Source: Glaciihabitans sp. INWT7 (GTDB lineage Bacteria; Actinomycetota; Actinomycetes; Actinomycetales; Microbacteriaceae). Taken from it: a stretch of 64,000 nucleotides of DNA. Under the pieces are notes generated by a model. That model was not told where the DNA came from. It did not search any database and was given only the letters and a program-made list of their open reading frames with translations. Made by a program: the position numbers and the translations under genes. Positions 41,590 through 51,266 of this stretch are shown here, piece by piece. Location: contig NZ_CP043653.1 in NCBI RefSeq assembly GCF_014217685.1, forward strand, positions 3,166,419-3,230,418, read 5' to 3'. How positions within the stretch are numbered: the stretch's first letter is position 1; each line of letters opens with the position of its first letter.

Positions 41590-42891
41590 GTGACCGAACC
41601 GTCGAGCGCCCGCCGCTGGAGCGAACCCCGGGGCGACGTCGACCGGGAATGGGTGCGACCCGGGCCCGAACGTCAGGAGTACGTGCGGGATGCCGCGCTC
41701 GCCGCGGTCCTGCTGGGAGCCACTGCTCTCAGCACGCTGCTCTCCCAGAGCGCGGGCTTCTCCGAGCATCCTTCTGCGATCTGGATCAGCGCGCTCTACG
41801 TGGTGATGTGCACGGCTCCGCTGGCGTTGCGGCGTCGGTGGCCGGAAGCGGTCGCCGTCGTGGTTGGCCTCGTGTTCGCGCTCTCGCAGATCCTCTCCGT
41901 ACCGGAGATGCTCTTCGCCAACATCTCCCTCTTCATCGCCCTGTACTCGGTGGGCGCCTGGGGTCGCCATCGCCTGCGCGCCACGATCGTGCGCGTGGTG
42001 ATCGTCATCGGGATGTTCGTGTGGCTCTTCACCGCGCTCGTCGCGCATGCCTCCGATCCCGGCTCCTTCGCGAACATCCCTCGCAACGGTGCGATCTCGC
42101 CGATCGTCGCCCTCGGCCTGCTGCAGATCGTGACCAACCTGCTGTACTTCGGCGGCGCCTTTTACTTCGGGGATCGAGCCTGGGCCGCCGCCCGCGAACG
42201 CTCGGCACTCGTTGCCCGCACGGCAGAGCTCGCCGCCGAACGGGAGCTCAACGCTGAGCGGGCGGTGTCGCTCGAACGCGTGCGGATCGCGAGGGACCTT
42301 CACGACATCGTCGCGCATCATGTCTCCGTGATGGGAGTGCAGGCGGGGGCCGCCCGCCGGGTCGTGGGTTCCGATCCGGAGGGAGCCGCGGCATCCCTCC
42401 GCTCCATCGAGTCGAGCGCCCGCACCGCCGTCGCCGAGCTCCACCGCATGCTCACGACCCTCCGGGACGATGAGCAACCGCCCGGCGACGCCCCGAGCAC
42501 CCGCGGCCTCGACCAGCTCTCGACCCTGGTCGCGGATACCCGGGGAGCGGGCGTCACGATCCTCTCGCGCACGGTCGGCACCGAGCGCCCGGTGCCGCCC
42601 ACCATCGGAGCGACGCTCTACCGGGTCGCGCAGGAGGCCATCACCAATACCCTCAAGCACGCCGGCCCGGGCGCCGAGATCGACCTCCGGTTGCGTTATC
42701 TCGACGACGCCGTCGAGCTCGAACTCGGCGATTCCGGCTCCGGCTCGGCCGTCGCCGCCCCGGGCACGGGCCACGGGCAGCTCGGCATGCGAGAGCGGGT
42801 GGATGCCGTCGGCGGCACCATCCAGATCGGCCCGCGCGCCCGGGGCGGCTACCTCGTGCGTGCGCGAATCCCCACCGGGGAGGCGGGGTGA
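41590..42891 (+). CDS. Two-component sensor histidine kinase (NarL-type, HisKA_3)
   Basis: A membrane histidine kinase of 433 residues. After a charged N-terminus come about five membrane spans (about 35-200), a short coiled-coil-like linker (R-T-A-E-L-A-A-E-R-E-L-N-A-E-R), then the HisKA_3 dimerisation helix R-D-L-H238-D-I-V-A-H-H-V-S-V-M with H238 as phosphorylation site, and a HATPase_c domain with Q-E-A-I-T-N-T-L-K-H (N box) and G-x-G-Q-L-G-M-R-E-R (G box). The start is GTG, supported by the -10 box at leaderless distance; a longer upstream frame is antisense to the LacI region. It overlaps the response regulator gene (TGATG). Confidence 0.93.
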   Translation: MTEPSSARRWSEPRGDVDREWVRPGPERQEYVRDAALAAVLLGATALSTLLSQSAGFSEHPSAIWISALYVVMCTAPLALRRRWPEAVAVVVGLVFALSQILSVPEMLFANISLFIALYSVGAWGRHRLRATIVRVVIVIGMFVWLFTALVAHASDPGSFANIPRNGAISPIVALGLLQIVTNLLYFGGAFYFGDRAWAAARERSALVARTAELAAERELNAERAVSLERVRIARDLHDIVAHHVSVMGVQAGAARRVVGSDPEGAAASLRSIESSARTAVAELHRMLTTLRDDEQPPGDAPSTRGLDQLSTLVADTRGAGVTILSRTVGTERPVPPTIGATLYRVAQEAITNTLKHAGPGAEIDLRLRYLDDAVELELGDSGSGSAVAAPGTGHGQLGMRERVDAVGGTIQIGPRARGGYLVRARIPTGEAG

Positions 42892-43550
42892 TGGCCGACC
42901 TGCGCGTGCTCATCGTCGACGACCAGGACCTCGTGCGCGCGGGATTCTCGGTCATCCTGCAGAGCGAGCCCGGAATCACGGTCGTCGGCGAGGCGAGGAA
43001 TGGCGAGGAAGCCGTCGCGCGAGTGCTCGAACTTCGCCCCGACGTGGTCTGCATGGACGTGCAGATGCCCGTCATGGACGGACTCGAAGCCGCTCGCCGG
43101 ATCGCCGCGCGGGCCCCGGGTACCGGTGTGCTCATCCTCACCACCTTCGATCGCGACGACTACCTCTTCGATGCGCTCACCGCCGGAGCGAGCGGTTTCC
43201 TGCTGAAGAACTCGACGCCCGAGAAGCTCATCGAAGCGGTGCAGATCATCGGCCGCGGAGACGCTCTCCTTGCCCCGGATGTCACGCGGCGGGTGATCGA
43301 GCGCTGCGCCGGTCGGTCGACGATTCCGCCGACGGCGAGCCCGGAACTCGACGACCTGAGCGGGAGAGAACGCGAAGTCCTCGGCCTGCTCGCGCGGGGG
43401 ATGAGCAACTCCGAGATCGCACTCGCGCTCTACGTGGGCGAGGCGACGGTCAAGTCCCACGTCTCGAAGGTGCTGCAGAAGCTCGGCCTGCGGGATCGGG
43501 TGCACGCCGTCGTCTTCGCCTACGAGAACGGCGTCGTGGCGCGCACCTGA
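42891..43550 (+). CDS. LuxR/NarL-type response regulator
   Basis: A 219-residue response regulator paired with the preceding kinase. The receiver domain has V-D-D-Q-D near residue 10, the phospho-acceptor D56 in C-M-D-V-Q-M-P, a T-T-F switch Thr and the conserved Lys in L-L-K-N-S. The C-terminal LuxR helix-turn-helix is L-S-G-R-E-R-E-V-L-G-L-L-A-R-G-M-S-N followed by T-V-K-S-H-V-S-K-V-L. ATG 42891 overlaps the kinase stop; GTG 42888 is an alternative. The ABC exporter genes 95 bp downstream are the likely regulated target, as in DesKR/LiaRS-like loci. Confidence 0.94.
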   Translation: MADLRVLIVDDQDLVRAGFSVILQSEPGITVVGEARNGEEAVARVLELRPDVVCMDVQMPVMDGLEAARRIAARAPGTGVLILTTFDRDDYLFDALTAGASGFLLKNSTPEKLIEAVQIIGRGDALLAPDVTRRVIERCAGRSTIPPTASPELDDLSGREREVLGLLARGMSNSEIALALYVGEATVKSHVSKVLQKLGLRDRVHAVVFAYENGVVART

Positions 43551-43645
43551 GACTCCCCCGCGAGGCGGAGCGGGAATCCCCCCGCGAGGCGGATGCCCCG
43601 CGCCGTGCCACCTCCTACGGTTGAGAGCAGACACGAGGGAGCACG

Positions 43646-44530
43646 ATGCTAGAGGTAGACAGGGTGACCAAGACCTACGGCGGTCGAACGGCGATCAACG
43701 AGGTGAGCTTCACCGTCGGCGACGGGCGCATCACCGGATTCGTCGGGGGAAACGGCGCCGGCAAGACGACCACGATGCGCATCATCCTCGGGGTGCTCTC
43801 GGCCGATTCCGGCGCGGTGAGCCTGGGCGGGTCGAGGCTCAGCGGCGACGACCGGCGCATCTTCGGGTACATGCCGGAAGAGCGTGGCCTCTACCCGAAG
43901 ATGAAGGTGGCCGAGCAGATCACCTACTTCGGTCGACTGCACGGCATGACCGCCCGCGATGCGGCGGCGAGCACGACCCGCTTGCTCGACAGGCTCGAAC
44001 TCGGCGCGAGGGCCAACGACACCGTCGATGCCCTGTCCCTCGGCAACCAGCAGCGGGCACAGATCGCCGCAGCCCTCGTTCACCAGCCGGAGGTGCTGAT
44101 TCTCGACGAGCCGTTCTCCGGTCTCGACCCGATGGGCGTCGACACCGTTCTCGGGGTGCTGCGGGATGCGGCCTCCGACGGTGCCCCCGTGCTGTTCTCC
44201 AGTCACCAGCTCGACCTCGTCGAGCGCCTGTGCGACGACCTGGTGATCATCGCCAACGGCGAGATCCGGGCGAGCGGTTCGCGCGAACAGCTGCAACGCG
44301 AGCACGGTCACGACCGCTACCAGCTCGATGTCGACGGGGATCTCGGCTGGCTGCGCGAGGTGCCGGGCATCACCGTCGTCGACTTCGACGGCGGCCACGC
44401 CCTCTTCGAGGCAGCGGATGCCGCAGCCGCCCAGTCCGTGCTGAAGCGCGCGGTCGCGGATGGCACCGTGCAGCGATTCGCCCCGCAACATCCATCCCTC
44501 GCCCAGATCTTCCGGGAGGTCATCCAGTGA
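43646..44530 (+). CDS. ABC transporter ATP-binding protein (NatA/DrrA type)
   Basis: The ATPase of an ABC-2 exporter, 294 residues. Walker A GGNGAGKTT is at 34-42 (K40), the signature is the variant L-S-L-G-N-Q-Q-R instead of LSGGQ, Walker B is V-L-I-L-D-E-P, and the D-loop is S-G-L-D-P followed by the H-loop S-S-H-Q. The NatA-type C-terminal extension (about 215-294) is present. GAGGGAG precedes the ATG. It overlaps the permease gene by 4 nt. Relatives export Na+, drugs or antimicrobial peptides; the substrate is undefined. Confidence 0.94.
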   Translation: MLEVDRVTKTYGGRTAINEVSFTVGDGRITGFVGGNGAGKTTTMRIILGVLSADSGAVSLGGSRLSGDDRRIFGYMPEERGLYPKMKVAEQITYFGRLHGMTARDAAASTTRLLDRLELGARANDTVDALSLGNQQRAQIAAALVHQPEVLILDEPFSGLDPMGVDTVLGVLRDAASDGAPVLFSSHQLDLVERLCDDLVIIANGEIRASGSREQLQREHGHDRYQLDVDGDLGWLREVPGITVVDFDGGHALFEAADAAAAQSVLKRAVADGTVQRFAPQHPSLAQIFREVIQ

Positions 44531-45618
44531 GCACCACCGCCCCCTCATTCCTGCAGAGCACTCTTCTCGTATCGAACCGCGAGATCACCATGCGACTGCG
44601 CAGCAAGGCCTTCCTCATCTCGACCGGCATCCTGCTGCTCGCGGTGCTCGCCTCCATCGTGATCGGCAGCATCGTCAGCGCGAACGCCGAGCCGACCAAG
44701 ATCGCCGTCCAGCGCTCGGTGGTCAATGCCCTGCCCGACCTCCCCCAGTTCGCGGTGACGGATGTCGACACTCGCGCCCAAGCGCAGAAGCTGGTGCGAT
44801 CGGGCGCGGTGGAAGCGGCGATCGTGTCGAACTCCACGGTCTCGAAGCTCGGCATCACCGTGATCGGGCTCGATTCGCCGCCGACCGCCGTGATCGCGGC
44901 GGTCAGTGTTGCGCCAGACGTGAAGATCCTCGATACCTCGAAGAAGAATCCGCTGCTCATCTACTTCGTCGCTCTCGGCTTCGGGCTGGTGTTTTTCATG
45001 TCGGCCGTGACCTTCGGATCCACCATCGCGCAGAGCGTCGTGGAGGAGAAGGCGACGCGAGTGGTCGAGATCCTCATGTCGACGATCCCGGTGCGCACGC
45101 TGCTCGCCGGCAAGGTGCTCGGCAACAGCATCCTCGCCTTCGGCCAGATCGCGCTCATCGCCATCCTCGCCGGGGTGGGGCTGCTCGTCACCGGGCAGTC
45201 CACCCTGCTCGGCGCGCTCGGGCCGTCGATCATCTGGTTCGTGGTCTTCTTCGCTTTCGGGTTCGTGTTGCTCGCGGCGCTCTTCGCCGCCGCCGCGTCC
45301 CTGGTCTCCCGCCAGGAGGACATGGCATCGGTCACCACCCCGGTCACGATGCTCGTCATGGTGCCCTACGTGCTCGTGATCGTCTTCAACGACAATCCGA
45401 TCGTGCTCGGCATCATGTCGTACGTGCCGTTCTCGGCGCCGGTCGGCATGCCCATGCGCATCTTCCTCGGCACCGCCGAGTGGTGGGAGCCACTGCTGTC
45501 CCTGGCGATCCTGCTGATCTCGACCGCCCTCGTCATCGCCATCGGCTCCCGCATCTACGAGAACTCCCTGCTGAGGATGGGCGGCAGGGTGAAGTTGCGC
45601 GAGGCGCTGGCGCGCTGA
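44527..45618 (+). CDS. ABC-2 type exporter permease (NatB-like)
   Basis: A membrane permease of 363 residues that starts with GTG overlapping the ATPase stop. The first span (about 28-50) is followed by an extracytoplasmic region of about 110 residues and then five or six clustered spans from about residue 142, the ABC-2/NatB arrangement. The E-E-K-A-T-R-V-V-E-I-L-M-S coupling segment between spans is characteristic. It forms an exporter with the preceding ATPase, probably regulated by the two-component system upstream. Confidence 0.92.
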   Translation: MSTTAPSFLQSTLLVSNREITMRLRSKAFLISTGILLLAVLASIVIGSIVSANAEPTKIAVQRSVVNALPDLPQFAVTDVDTRAQAQKLVRSGAVEAAIVSNSTVSKLGITVIGLDSPPTAVIAAVSVAPDVKILDTSKKNPLLIYFVALGFGLVFFMSAVTFGSTIAQSVVEEKATRVVEILMSTIPVRTLLAGKVLGNSILAFGQIALIAILAGVGLLVTGQSTLLGALGPSIIWFVVFFAFGFVLLAALFAAAASLVSRQEDMASVTTPVTMLVMVPYVLVIVFNDNPIVLGIMSYVPFSAPVGMPMRIFLGTAEWWEPLLSLAILLISTALVIAIGSRIYENSLLRMGGRVKLREALAR

Positions 45619-45667
45619 CTGCGTCGGGCCCGAGCGCGGCCCACCGCGCACGTGCAACGCGCAATGG

Positions 45668-45673
45668 CAGACT
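45668..45673 (+). promoter_or_regulatory. -10 box of the threonine aldolase gene, leaderless spacing
   Basis: CAGACT ends 6 nt before the ATG at 45680. Confidence 0.4.
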
Positions 45674-45679
45674 GGACCC

Positions 45680-46762
45680 ATGACCACGCTTCACGACACG
45701 AACTACCGCGGATTCGCCTCTGACAACTACGCGGGAGCCCACCCAGAAGTGCTTGCCGCTATCGCCGACGCCAATGGTGGCCACCAGATCGCGTACGGCG
45801 AAGACGTCTACACGGCTCGTCTGCAAGAGGTCATGAGGGAACACTTCGGCGACCAGGCCGAAGCCTTCCCGGTCTTCAACGGCACCGGGGCAAATGTCAC
45901 GGCCCTGACATCCGTTCTTCCCCGATGGGGAGCCGTGATCGCCACTTCGACCGCCCACATCCACACGGATGAGAACGGAGCTCCCGAGCGCATCAGCGGG
46001 CTCAAGCTGCTCACCGTTCCGACCCCCGACGGCAAGCTCACGCCGGAGCTCATCGACCGCGAAGCGTGGGGCTGGGGCGACGAGCACCGCGCGCAGCCGC
46101 TCGCGGTGAGCATCACCCAGACCACCGAACTCGGCACGCTCTACTCCGTGGACGAGGTGCGGGCCATCGCCGACCACGTCCATTCCAAGGGGATGGTGCT
46201 TCACATGGACGGGGCGCGGATCTCGAATGCCGCGGCGGCCCTCGATGTGCCGCTGCGGGAGTTCACGACGGATGCCGGCGTCGACATCCTGAGCTTCGGG
46301 GGCACCAAGAACGGGCTGCTCTACGGCGAGGCGATCGTTCTGCTGAACCCGGATGTCTCGGACGGGCTCGTCTTCCTCCGAAAACTCAACATGCAACTGG
46401 CGTCGAAGATGCGCTTCGTCTCCGCGCAGCTGATCGCCCTGCTCAGCGACGACCTCTACCGCCGCTCGGCGAGCCACGCCAACGTGATGGCGGCCCACCT
46501 TCGCTATTCTCTCGACAACGCGATCGCCGATGGCCTGGTGAGCAACCTCTCCTTCAGCCAAGAGACGACCGCCAACGCGGTGTTCGCGGTTCTGCCGAAC
46601 GAATCCTCCGACCGACTGAAGCAGAAGTTCCGCTTCTACGACTGGGACCGGGCCGCGAACGAGGTGCGCTGGATGACAGCGTTCGACACGACGGAAGCGG
46701 ATGTCGACGCCTTCGTCGCCGCGATCGTTGAGGAACTCGGCCCCAACCCGTCGGTCGAGTAG
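45680..46762 (+). CDS. Threonine aldolase-family PLP enzyme (beta-eliminating lyase)
   Basis: PLP-dependent fold-type I enzyme of 360 residues, likely low-specificity L-threonine aldolase (threonine to glycine plus acetaldehyde). Marks: F-A-S-D-N-Y-A-G at the N-terminus, the G-T-G-A-N cofactor-phosphate loop, H-M-D-G-A-R with the Asp that pairs with the pyridine nitrogen, and the Schiff-base K210 in S-F-G-G-T-K-N-G. The gene's final three codons and stop (S-V-E-stop, GGTCGAGTAG) lie in a dispersed palindromic repeat. Monocistronic, convergent with the alcohol dehydrogenase gene. Confidence 0.9.
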   Translation: MTTLHDTNYRGFASDNYAGAHPEVLAAIADANGGHQIAYGEDVYTARLQEVMREHFGDQAEAFPVFNGTGANVTALTSVLPRWGAVIATSTAHIHTDENGAPERISGLKLLTVPTPDGKLTPELIDREAWGWGDEHRAQPLAVSITQTTELGTLYSVDEVRAIADHVHSKGMVLHMDGARISNAAAALDVPLREFTTDAGVDILSFGGTKNGLLYGEAIVLLNPDVSDGLVFLRKLNMQLASKMRFVSAQLIALLSDDLYRRSASHANVMAAHLRYSLDNAIADGLVSNLSFSQETTANAVFAVLPNESSDRLKQKFRFYDWDRAANEVRWMTAFDTTEADVDAFVAAIVEELGPNPSVE

Positions 46763-46808
46763 CGCCGAGACCTCACCCGCCGGTTCCGCTGGCGCTCGCT
46801 ACTCGACC
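46753..46808. repeat. Dispersed palindromic repeat, copy 2, hairpin between convergent genes
   Basis: Arms GGTCGAGTAGCG (46753-46764) and CGCTACTCGACC (46797-46808) are perfectly complementary. It supplies the stop codon of the threonine aldolase gene and probably terminates both convergent genes. Confidence 0.7.
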
Positions 46809-46820
46809 ACCGTGTGCGGA

Positions 46821-47870
46821 CTACGGGCGCAGCAGCACCTTCACCGCGCGACGGTCATCCATGGCGTCGTAGGCCTCGGCCACATCGGCGAGCGGCAACT
46901 CCAGGTCGAAGACCCGTCCGGGAGTGATCGCTCCGGAGAGCACCTCCGGCAGGAGCTCCTCGATGTAGTTGCGCACCGGAGCGACTCCGCCCGCGACGCC
47001 GACGTTCGCGCCGAAGAGGGAGCGGATCGGCAGCTCTGATCCGCCGTTCGGCACGCCGACGTACCCGATCTTGCCGCCCGGACGGGCGGATCGGATCGCC
47101 TGGTCCATCGACTCCTTGGTGCCGACGCACTCGAGAACGCGGTCGGCCCCGATGCCGCCGAGCAGTTCCTTGATGCGGGCGACGCCCTCATCGCCGCGCT
47201 CCTCGACGATGTCGGTGGCGCCGAATTCGGTCGCGAGCGCCTGCCGGTCGGCGTGGCGCGACATGGCGATGATGCGGGTGGCCCCGAGTCGCTTGGCCGC
47301 GATGATCGCGCAGAGACCGACCGCGCCATCTCCGACCACCACGACGGAGTCGCCGGCCGAGACCCCCGCCGAGTGGGCCGCGTGATGCCCCGTGCCCATG
47401 ACGTCGGCGAGGGTGAGGAGTCCGGGGATCTGCTCGGGGCTGGGCTGTTCTGGCGTCGCGACGAGCGTGCCGTCCGCGTTCGGCACCCGAACGAATTCGC
47501 CCTGGGCCCCATCGACGAAGTCTCCGTTGCGGTCATCCGCTCCCCACCAACCACCGGCGAGGCAGGAGGTGCTCACCCCGTTGAGGCAGTTCACGCAGGT
47601 CATGTCGCAGTGGTAGAACGGGGCGATCACGAAGTCGCCGACGCGGATCTTCGACACGCCCTCGCCGATCTCCGTGACGACTCCGACGAACTCGTGTCCG
47701 ATGCGGTGGGCATGCTTGGTGGGGGTGACACCCCGGTAGGGCCAGAGGTCGGAACCGCAGACGCAGGCGGCGACGACCTTGACGATCGCGTCGGTGCCGG
47801 TGATGAGCTGGGGGTCGGCCACGTCTTCGAGTCGGATGTCCCGCTCGCCGTGGATCAGTGTTGCACGCAT
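46821..47870 (-). CDS. Zinc-dependent alcohol dehydrogenase family protein
   Basis: A medium-chain dehydrogenase of 349 residues. The catalytic zinc site is in C-V-C-G-S-D-L-W and G-H-E-F-V-G-V-V. The structural zinc lobe retains a Cys set (H-C-D-M-T-C-V-N-C then S-C), and the Rossmann fold V-V-V-G-D-G-A-V-G-L follows near residue 170. The G-G-x-W-W-G segment after the last Cys is found in the actinobacterial subgroup related to glutathione/mycothiol-independent aldehyde and sorbitol dehydrogenases. The substrate is unknown. TAAGCT (minus strand, 47877-47882) lies 6 nt before the ATG, so it has its own promoter despite following clpB. Confidence 0.92.
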   Translation of the reverse strand: MRATLIHGERDIRLEDVADPQLITGTDAIVKVVAACVCGSDLWPYRGVTPTKHAHRIGHEFVGVVTEIGEGVSKIRVGDFVIAPFYHCDMTCVNCLNGVSTSCLAGGWWGADDRNGDFVDGAQGEFVRVPNADGTLVATPEQPSPEQIPGLLTLADVMGTGHHAAHSAGVSAGDSVVVVGDGAVGLCAIIAAKRLGATRIIAMSRHADRQALATEFGATDIVEERGDEGVARIKELLGGIGADRVLECVGTKESMDQAIRSARPGGKIGYVGVPNGGSELPIRSLFGANVGVAGGVAPVRNYIEELLPEVLSGAITPGRVFDLELPLADVAEAYDAMDDRRAVKVLLRP

Positions 47871-47876
47871 GCTTCC

Positions 47877-47882
47877 AGCTTA
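47877..47882 (-). promoter_or_regulatory. -10 box of the alcohol dehydrogenase gene, leaderless spacing
   Basis: TAAGCT (minus strand) ends 6 nt before the ATG at 47870. Confidence 0.5.
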
Positions 47883-47926
47883 TTTGGATGACCGGGTGCC
47901 CGATGACGTTCGGCGTCGTCCCGGCC

Positions 47927-47940
47927 GGCTACTCGACCGG
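47927..47940. repeat. Dispersed palindromic repeat fragment, copy 3, at the clpB stop codon
   Basis: GGCTACTCGACCGG; read on the minus strand it gives CCGGTCGAGTAG, i.e. the final P-V-E codons and stop of clpB, the same arrangement as in the threonine aldolase gene. Confidence 0.5.
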
Positions 47941-50091
47941 CGCGTCCCCCTTGCGGATACTGAGCGTGTCGTTGTCGGAGTCGAGGTCGACGATCACGAA
48001 GTCGCCATCGCGGATCTCCCCACTGAGCAGCGCCGTCGCGAGCTTGTCGTCGATCTCGTGCTGCATCAGCCGGCGCAGCGGTCGCGCACCGTAGATCGGA
48101 TCGTACCCGCGTTCCGCGAGCCAGCTGCGGGCATCCGGAGTCACCGCGAGGTCGAGCCGACGGTCTTGCAGGCGCCGGGTCAGCCGGTCGATGTACAGCT
48201 CCACGATCTGGGCGAGGTCGTCTTTGGAGAGGGCGCTGAAGATCACGATGTCGTCGAGGCGGTTGAGGAACTCGGGCTTGAAGGCCTGACGCACCATCGC
48301 GTTGACGGCATCCTCTTTCGCCTCCGCGCTGAGGGTGGGGTCGACCAGGTACTGGCTACCGAGGTTGGAGGTGAGGATGAGGATCACGTTGCGGAAGTCG
48401 ACGGTGCGGCCCTGGCCGTCGGTGAGTCGACCGTCGTCGAGCACCTGGAGCAACACGTCGAATACACCGCTGTGCGCCTTCTCCACCTCGTCGAGCAGCA
48501 CTACCGAGTACGGGCGTCGGCGCACGGCCTCGGTGAGCTGGCCGCCCTGTTCGTAACCGATGTACCCGGGAGGGGCACCGAGCAGGCGCGCGACGGAATG
48601 CCGCTCGCTGTACTCGCTCATGTCGATGCGCACCATCGCCTTCTCGTCGTCGAAGAGGAATTCGGCGAGGGCCTTGGCGAGCTCGGTCTTGCCGACGCCG
48701 GTCGGGCCGAGGAACAGGAACGAGCCGGTCGGCCGATCCGTGTCGGCGATGCCCGCGCGTGAACGACGGACCGCATCCGCGACCGCACGGACCGCGGGCT
48801 TCTGGCCGACCAGCCGCTTGCCGAGCTCGTTCTCGAGATTGAGCAGTTTGTCCGTCTCGCCCTGCATGAGACGCCCGACCGGGATGCCCGTCCAGGCCGC
48901 GACGACGGCGGCGATATCTTCCTCCGTCACCTGCTCGTTCACCATGCGCGGGCCGGTCGTCTCCATGGATTCGGCCGCGGCGATGTCGCGCTCGATCTTC
49001 TTGATCACTTCGTAGTCGAGGCGCGACGCGTCTTCGTAACGCCCCTCGCGCATGGCGCGGTCGAGTTCGATGCGCGCATCGTTGAGACGCATCCGCAGGT
49101 CGCCGACGCCCTGGAGCGAGGCCTTCTCCGCGGTCCAGCGTGCGTTGAGCCCGTCGAGCTTCTTCTGCATCTCGGCCATCTCGTCGCGGAGCTTCTGCAG
49201 GCGCGCCTTCGAGGCGGCATCCTTCTCCTTCTTGAGGGCGAGCTCTTCGAGCTTCATGCGGTCGATGGCGCGCTTGAGCTGATCGATCTCCACCGGGGAG
49301 GAGTCGATCTCCATCTTGAGTCGGCTGGCCGCCTCATCCACAAGGTCGATCGCCTTGTCAGGAAGCTGACGTCCGCTGATGTAGCGATTGCTGAGGGATG
49401 CCGCGGCCACGAGCGCGGTGTCGGCGATGGCCACCTTGTGGTGCGCCTCATACCGTTCCTTCAGGCCGCGCAGGATGGCGATGGTGTCTTCGACAGAGGG
49501 CTCGCCGACGAACACCTGCTGAAAACGGCGCTCGAGAGCGGCGTCCTTCTCGATGTATTCGCGGTATTCGTCGAGGGTGGTGGCGCCGATGAGACGCAGT
49601 TCACCGCGCGCGAGCATCGGCTTCAGCATGTTGGATGCGGCGACGGATCCCTCGCCGCCTCCCGCTCCCATGAGCGTGTGCAGCTCATCGACGAAGGTGA
49701 TGATCTCGCCGTCGGCGTCGTTGATCTCCTTGAGCACGGCCTTGAGCCGCTCCTCGAACTCTCCGCGATACTTGGCCCCGGCCACGAGGGCGGCCAGGTC
49801 GAGGGAGACGAGCTTCTTTCCCTTCAGCGAGTCGGCGACATCGCCGGCCACAATGCGCTGGGCGAGCCCCTCGACCACCGCGGTCTTGCCAACGCCGGGT
49901 TCGCCGATGAGTACCGGGTTGTTCTTGGTTCGGCGGGTGAGCACCTGGCTCACGCGGCGGATCTCGGCATCCCGACCGATCACCGGGTCGAGCTTGCCGG
50001 TGCGCGCGATCGCCGTGAGGTCGACACCGTACTTCTCGAGAGCGGTCTGCTGCTCTTCGTCGGTGGCGGGAGCGCCCTGGAGGTTGGCCAT
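47929..50091 (-). CDS. clpB: ATP-dependent chaperone ClpB lacking the N-terminal domain
   Basis: Hsp100 disaggregase working with DnaK, 720 residues. NBD1 Walker A GEPGVGKT is at 63-70; in full-length ClpB it lies near residue 206, so the roughly 140-residue Clp_N domain is absent. The middle coiled-coil domain and NBD2 (Walker A GPTGVGKT, sensor and arginine-finger regions) are complete, and there is no ClpP-binding loop. The start M-A-N-L-Q-G is preceded by GTAACG-type spacing only 5 bp after the methyltransferase stop. Internal-start ClpB variants are known from other bacteria; here the short form appears to be the only product. It probably lies in the dnaK operon. Confidence 0.95.
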   Translation of the reverse strand: MANLQGAPATDEEQQTALEKYGVDLTAIARTGKLDPVIGRDAEIRRVSQVLTRRTKNNPVLIGEPGVGKTAVVEGLAQRIVAGDVADSLKGKKLVSLDLAALVAGAKYRGEFEERLKAVLKEINDADGEIITFVDELHTLMGAGGGEGSVAASNMLKPMLARGELRLIGATTLDEYREYIEKDAALERRFQQVFVGEPSVEDTIAILRGLKERYEAHHKVAIADTALVAAASLSNRYISGRQLPDKAIDLVDEAASRLKMEIDSSPVEIDQLKRAIDRMKLEELALKKEKDAASKARLQKLRDEMAEMQKKLDGLNARWTAEKASLQGVGDLRMRLNDARIELDRAMREGRYEDASRLDYEVIKKIERDIAAAESMETTGPRMVNEQVTEEDIAAVVAAWTGIPVGRLMQGETDKLLNLENELGKRLVGQKPAVRAVADAVRRSRAGIADTDRPTGSFLFLGPTGVGKTELAKALAEFLFDDEKAMVRIDMSEYSERHSVARLLGAPPGYIGYEQGGQLTEAVRRRPYSVVLLDEVEKAHSGVFDVLLQVLDDGRLTDGQGRTVDFRNVILILTSNLGSQYLVDPTLSAEAKEDAVNAMVRQAFKPEFLNRLDDIVIFSALSKDDLAQIVELYIDRLTRRLQDRRLDLAVTPDARSWLAERGYDPIYGARPLRRLMQHEIDDKLATALLSGEIRDGDFVIVDLDSDNDTLSIRKGDAPVE

Positions 50092-50096
50092 TCGCG

Positions 50097-51266
50097 TTAC
50101 CTTTCTGTGCGCGGATCGGAGGTACCCGTGCTGTTATCAGCGGATGCGGTCACGCGTCTCCGAGACGACGTGACCGTGAACTTGGTGTTGCGCACCACCT
50201 CACGGGTGGAGCCGATCACCGACTCGAGGGTCGGCCGGTACGCGAGGTGCGAGTTGTAGACGGTCCAGAGCTCTCCGCCGGGACGGAGCACGCGCGCGGC
50301 ATCCCGGAACAGGCGGTCGGCGAGCCCGGTGTGCACGGTCGCGCCCACATGGAACGGCGGGTTGAGCACGATGAGGTCGGCGCTCGCGTTGGGCTGCGAT
50401 TTCAGACCGTCGTCGCGAACAACGGTGACCCGATCGGCGAGCTCATTCGCCTGCACGGTAGCCAAGGAGGATGCCACCGCGGCGGCGGACTGGTCGGTGG
50501 CGATCACCGAGAGGGAGGGTCGCGATTTCGCGAGCATGGCCGCGAGGATCCCGGTGCCGCTGCCGAGATCGATGGCGGTGGTCGCATCCGCCAGCGCGCC
50601 ATCGAGCACGGAGAGGAGCAACCGGGTGCCGAGATCGAGTTTCGCGCCGGCGAAGACGGCACCATGAGCGCATACCCAGAGGCCGAGCTCGTCGTTGTAT
50701 TCCCGCACCGGGAATTCGCTCGTCGCAGCGAGAGGCTCCCTGGCGATGAGCACCCGGGACTTCTGGCGCGCGAGGGAGACATCCAGCCTGCCGAAGTGTT
50801 TCCTGAGCACGGCGTTCATCGTCAGCGAGAGATGCTTGATTCGACCGCCGGCGAAGACGACGACGGAGGGGTGGGCCCAGCGCGCGATCTCCGCGGCGAT
50901 CTCATCGAGTTCGGCGAGCGAGCGCGGCACCTGCAGCAGCACGACCGTCGCGCCCGAGAGCAACTCCCGACCGAGCGGCAGGCTCCGCAGCTCCTCGGTG
51001 ATCCCCCGCGCGTTGGCGGCGAGCGCGGCCTCTGACACCAGGGGATCCTGGAACACCCGCACCGCGGTGGCCCCCAGGTTCGCGGCGGCACCGATGGCGA
51101 GCGCGCCGTAGTGGTCGTTGATCACCACGACGGTGCCGGCGGGTGCCGCGGAGATGGCGTCGGATGCCTCGTCGAGAATCAGGCGGTCGCTGGCGTCGAC
51201 CGCGAACAGGTTGGGAGCCTCTACGTCGGGCCAGCGGCGCAGCGTGTCCAGGTCGACGTCAGGCAT
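50097..51266 (-). CDS. Class I SAM-dependent methyltransferase (RlmG/RsmC-like)
   Basis: A 389-residue protein with two related domains, as in RlmG/RsmC 23S/16S rRNA guanine-N2 methyltransferases. The C-terminal half carries SAM motif [12 protein letters not shown] and the catalytic N-P-P-F-H motif, typical of N2-guanine or amino methylation; the N-terminal half is a degenerate copy used for RNA binding in the family. It overlaps the upstream membrane gene by 8 nt and lies 5 bp before clpB, so it appears translationally linked to the heat-shock operon. The target base is not determinable. Confidence 0.88.
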   Translation of the reverse strand: MPDVDLDTLRRWPDVEAPNLFAVDASDRLILDEASDAISAAPAGTVVVINDHYGALAIGAAANLGATAVRVFQDPLVSEAALAANARGITEELRSLPLGRELLSGATVVLLQVPRSLAELDEIAAEIARWAHPSVVVFAGGRIKHLSLTMNAVLRKHFGRLDVSLARQKSRVLIAREPLAATSEFPVREYNDELGLWVCAHGAVFAGAKLDLGTRLLLSVLDGALADATTAIDLGSGTGILAAMLAKSRPSLSVIATDQSAAAVASSLATVQANELADRVTVVRDDGLKSQPNASADLIVLNPPFHVGATVHTGLADRLFRDAARVLRPGGELWTVYNSHLAYRPTLESVIGSTREVVRNTKFTVTSSRRRVTASADNSTGTSDPRTER

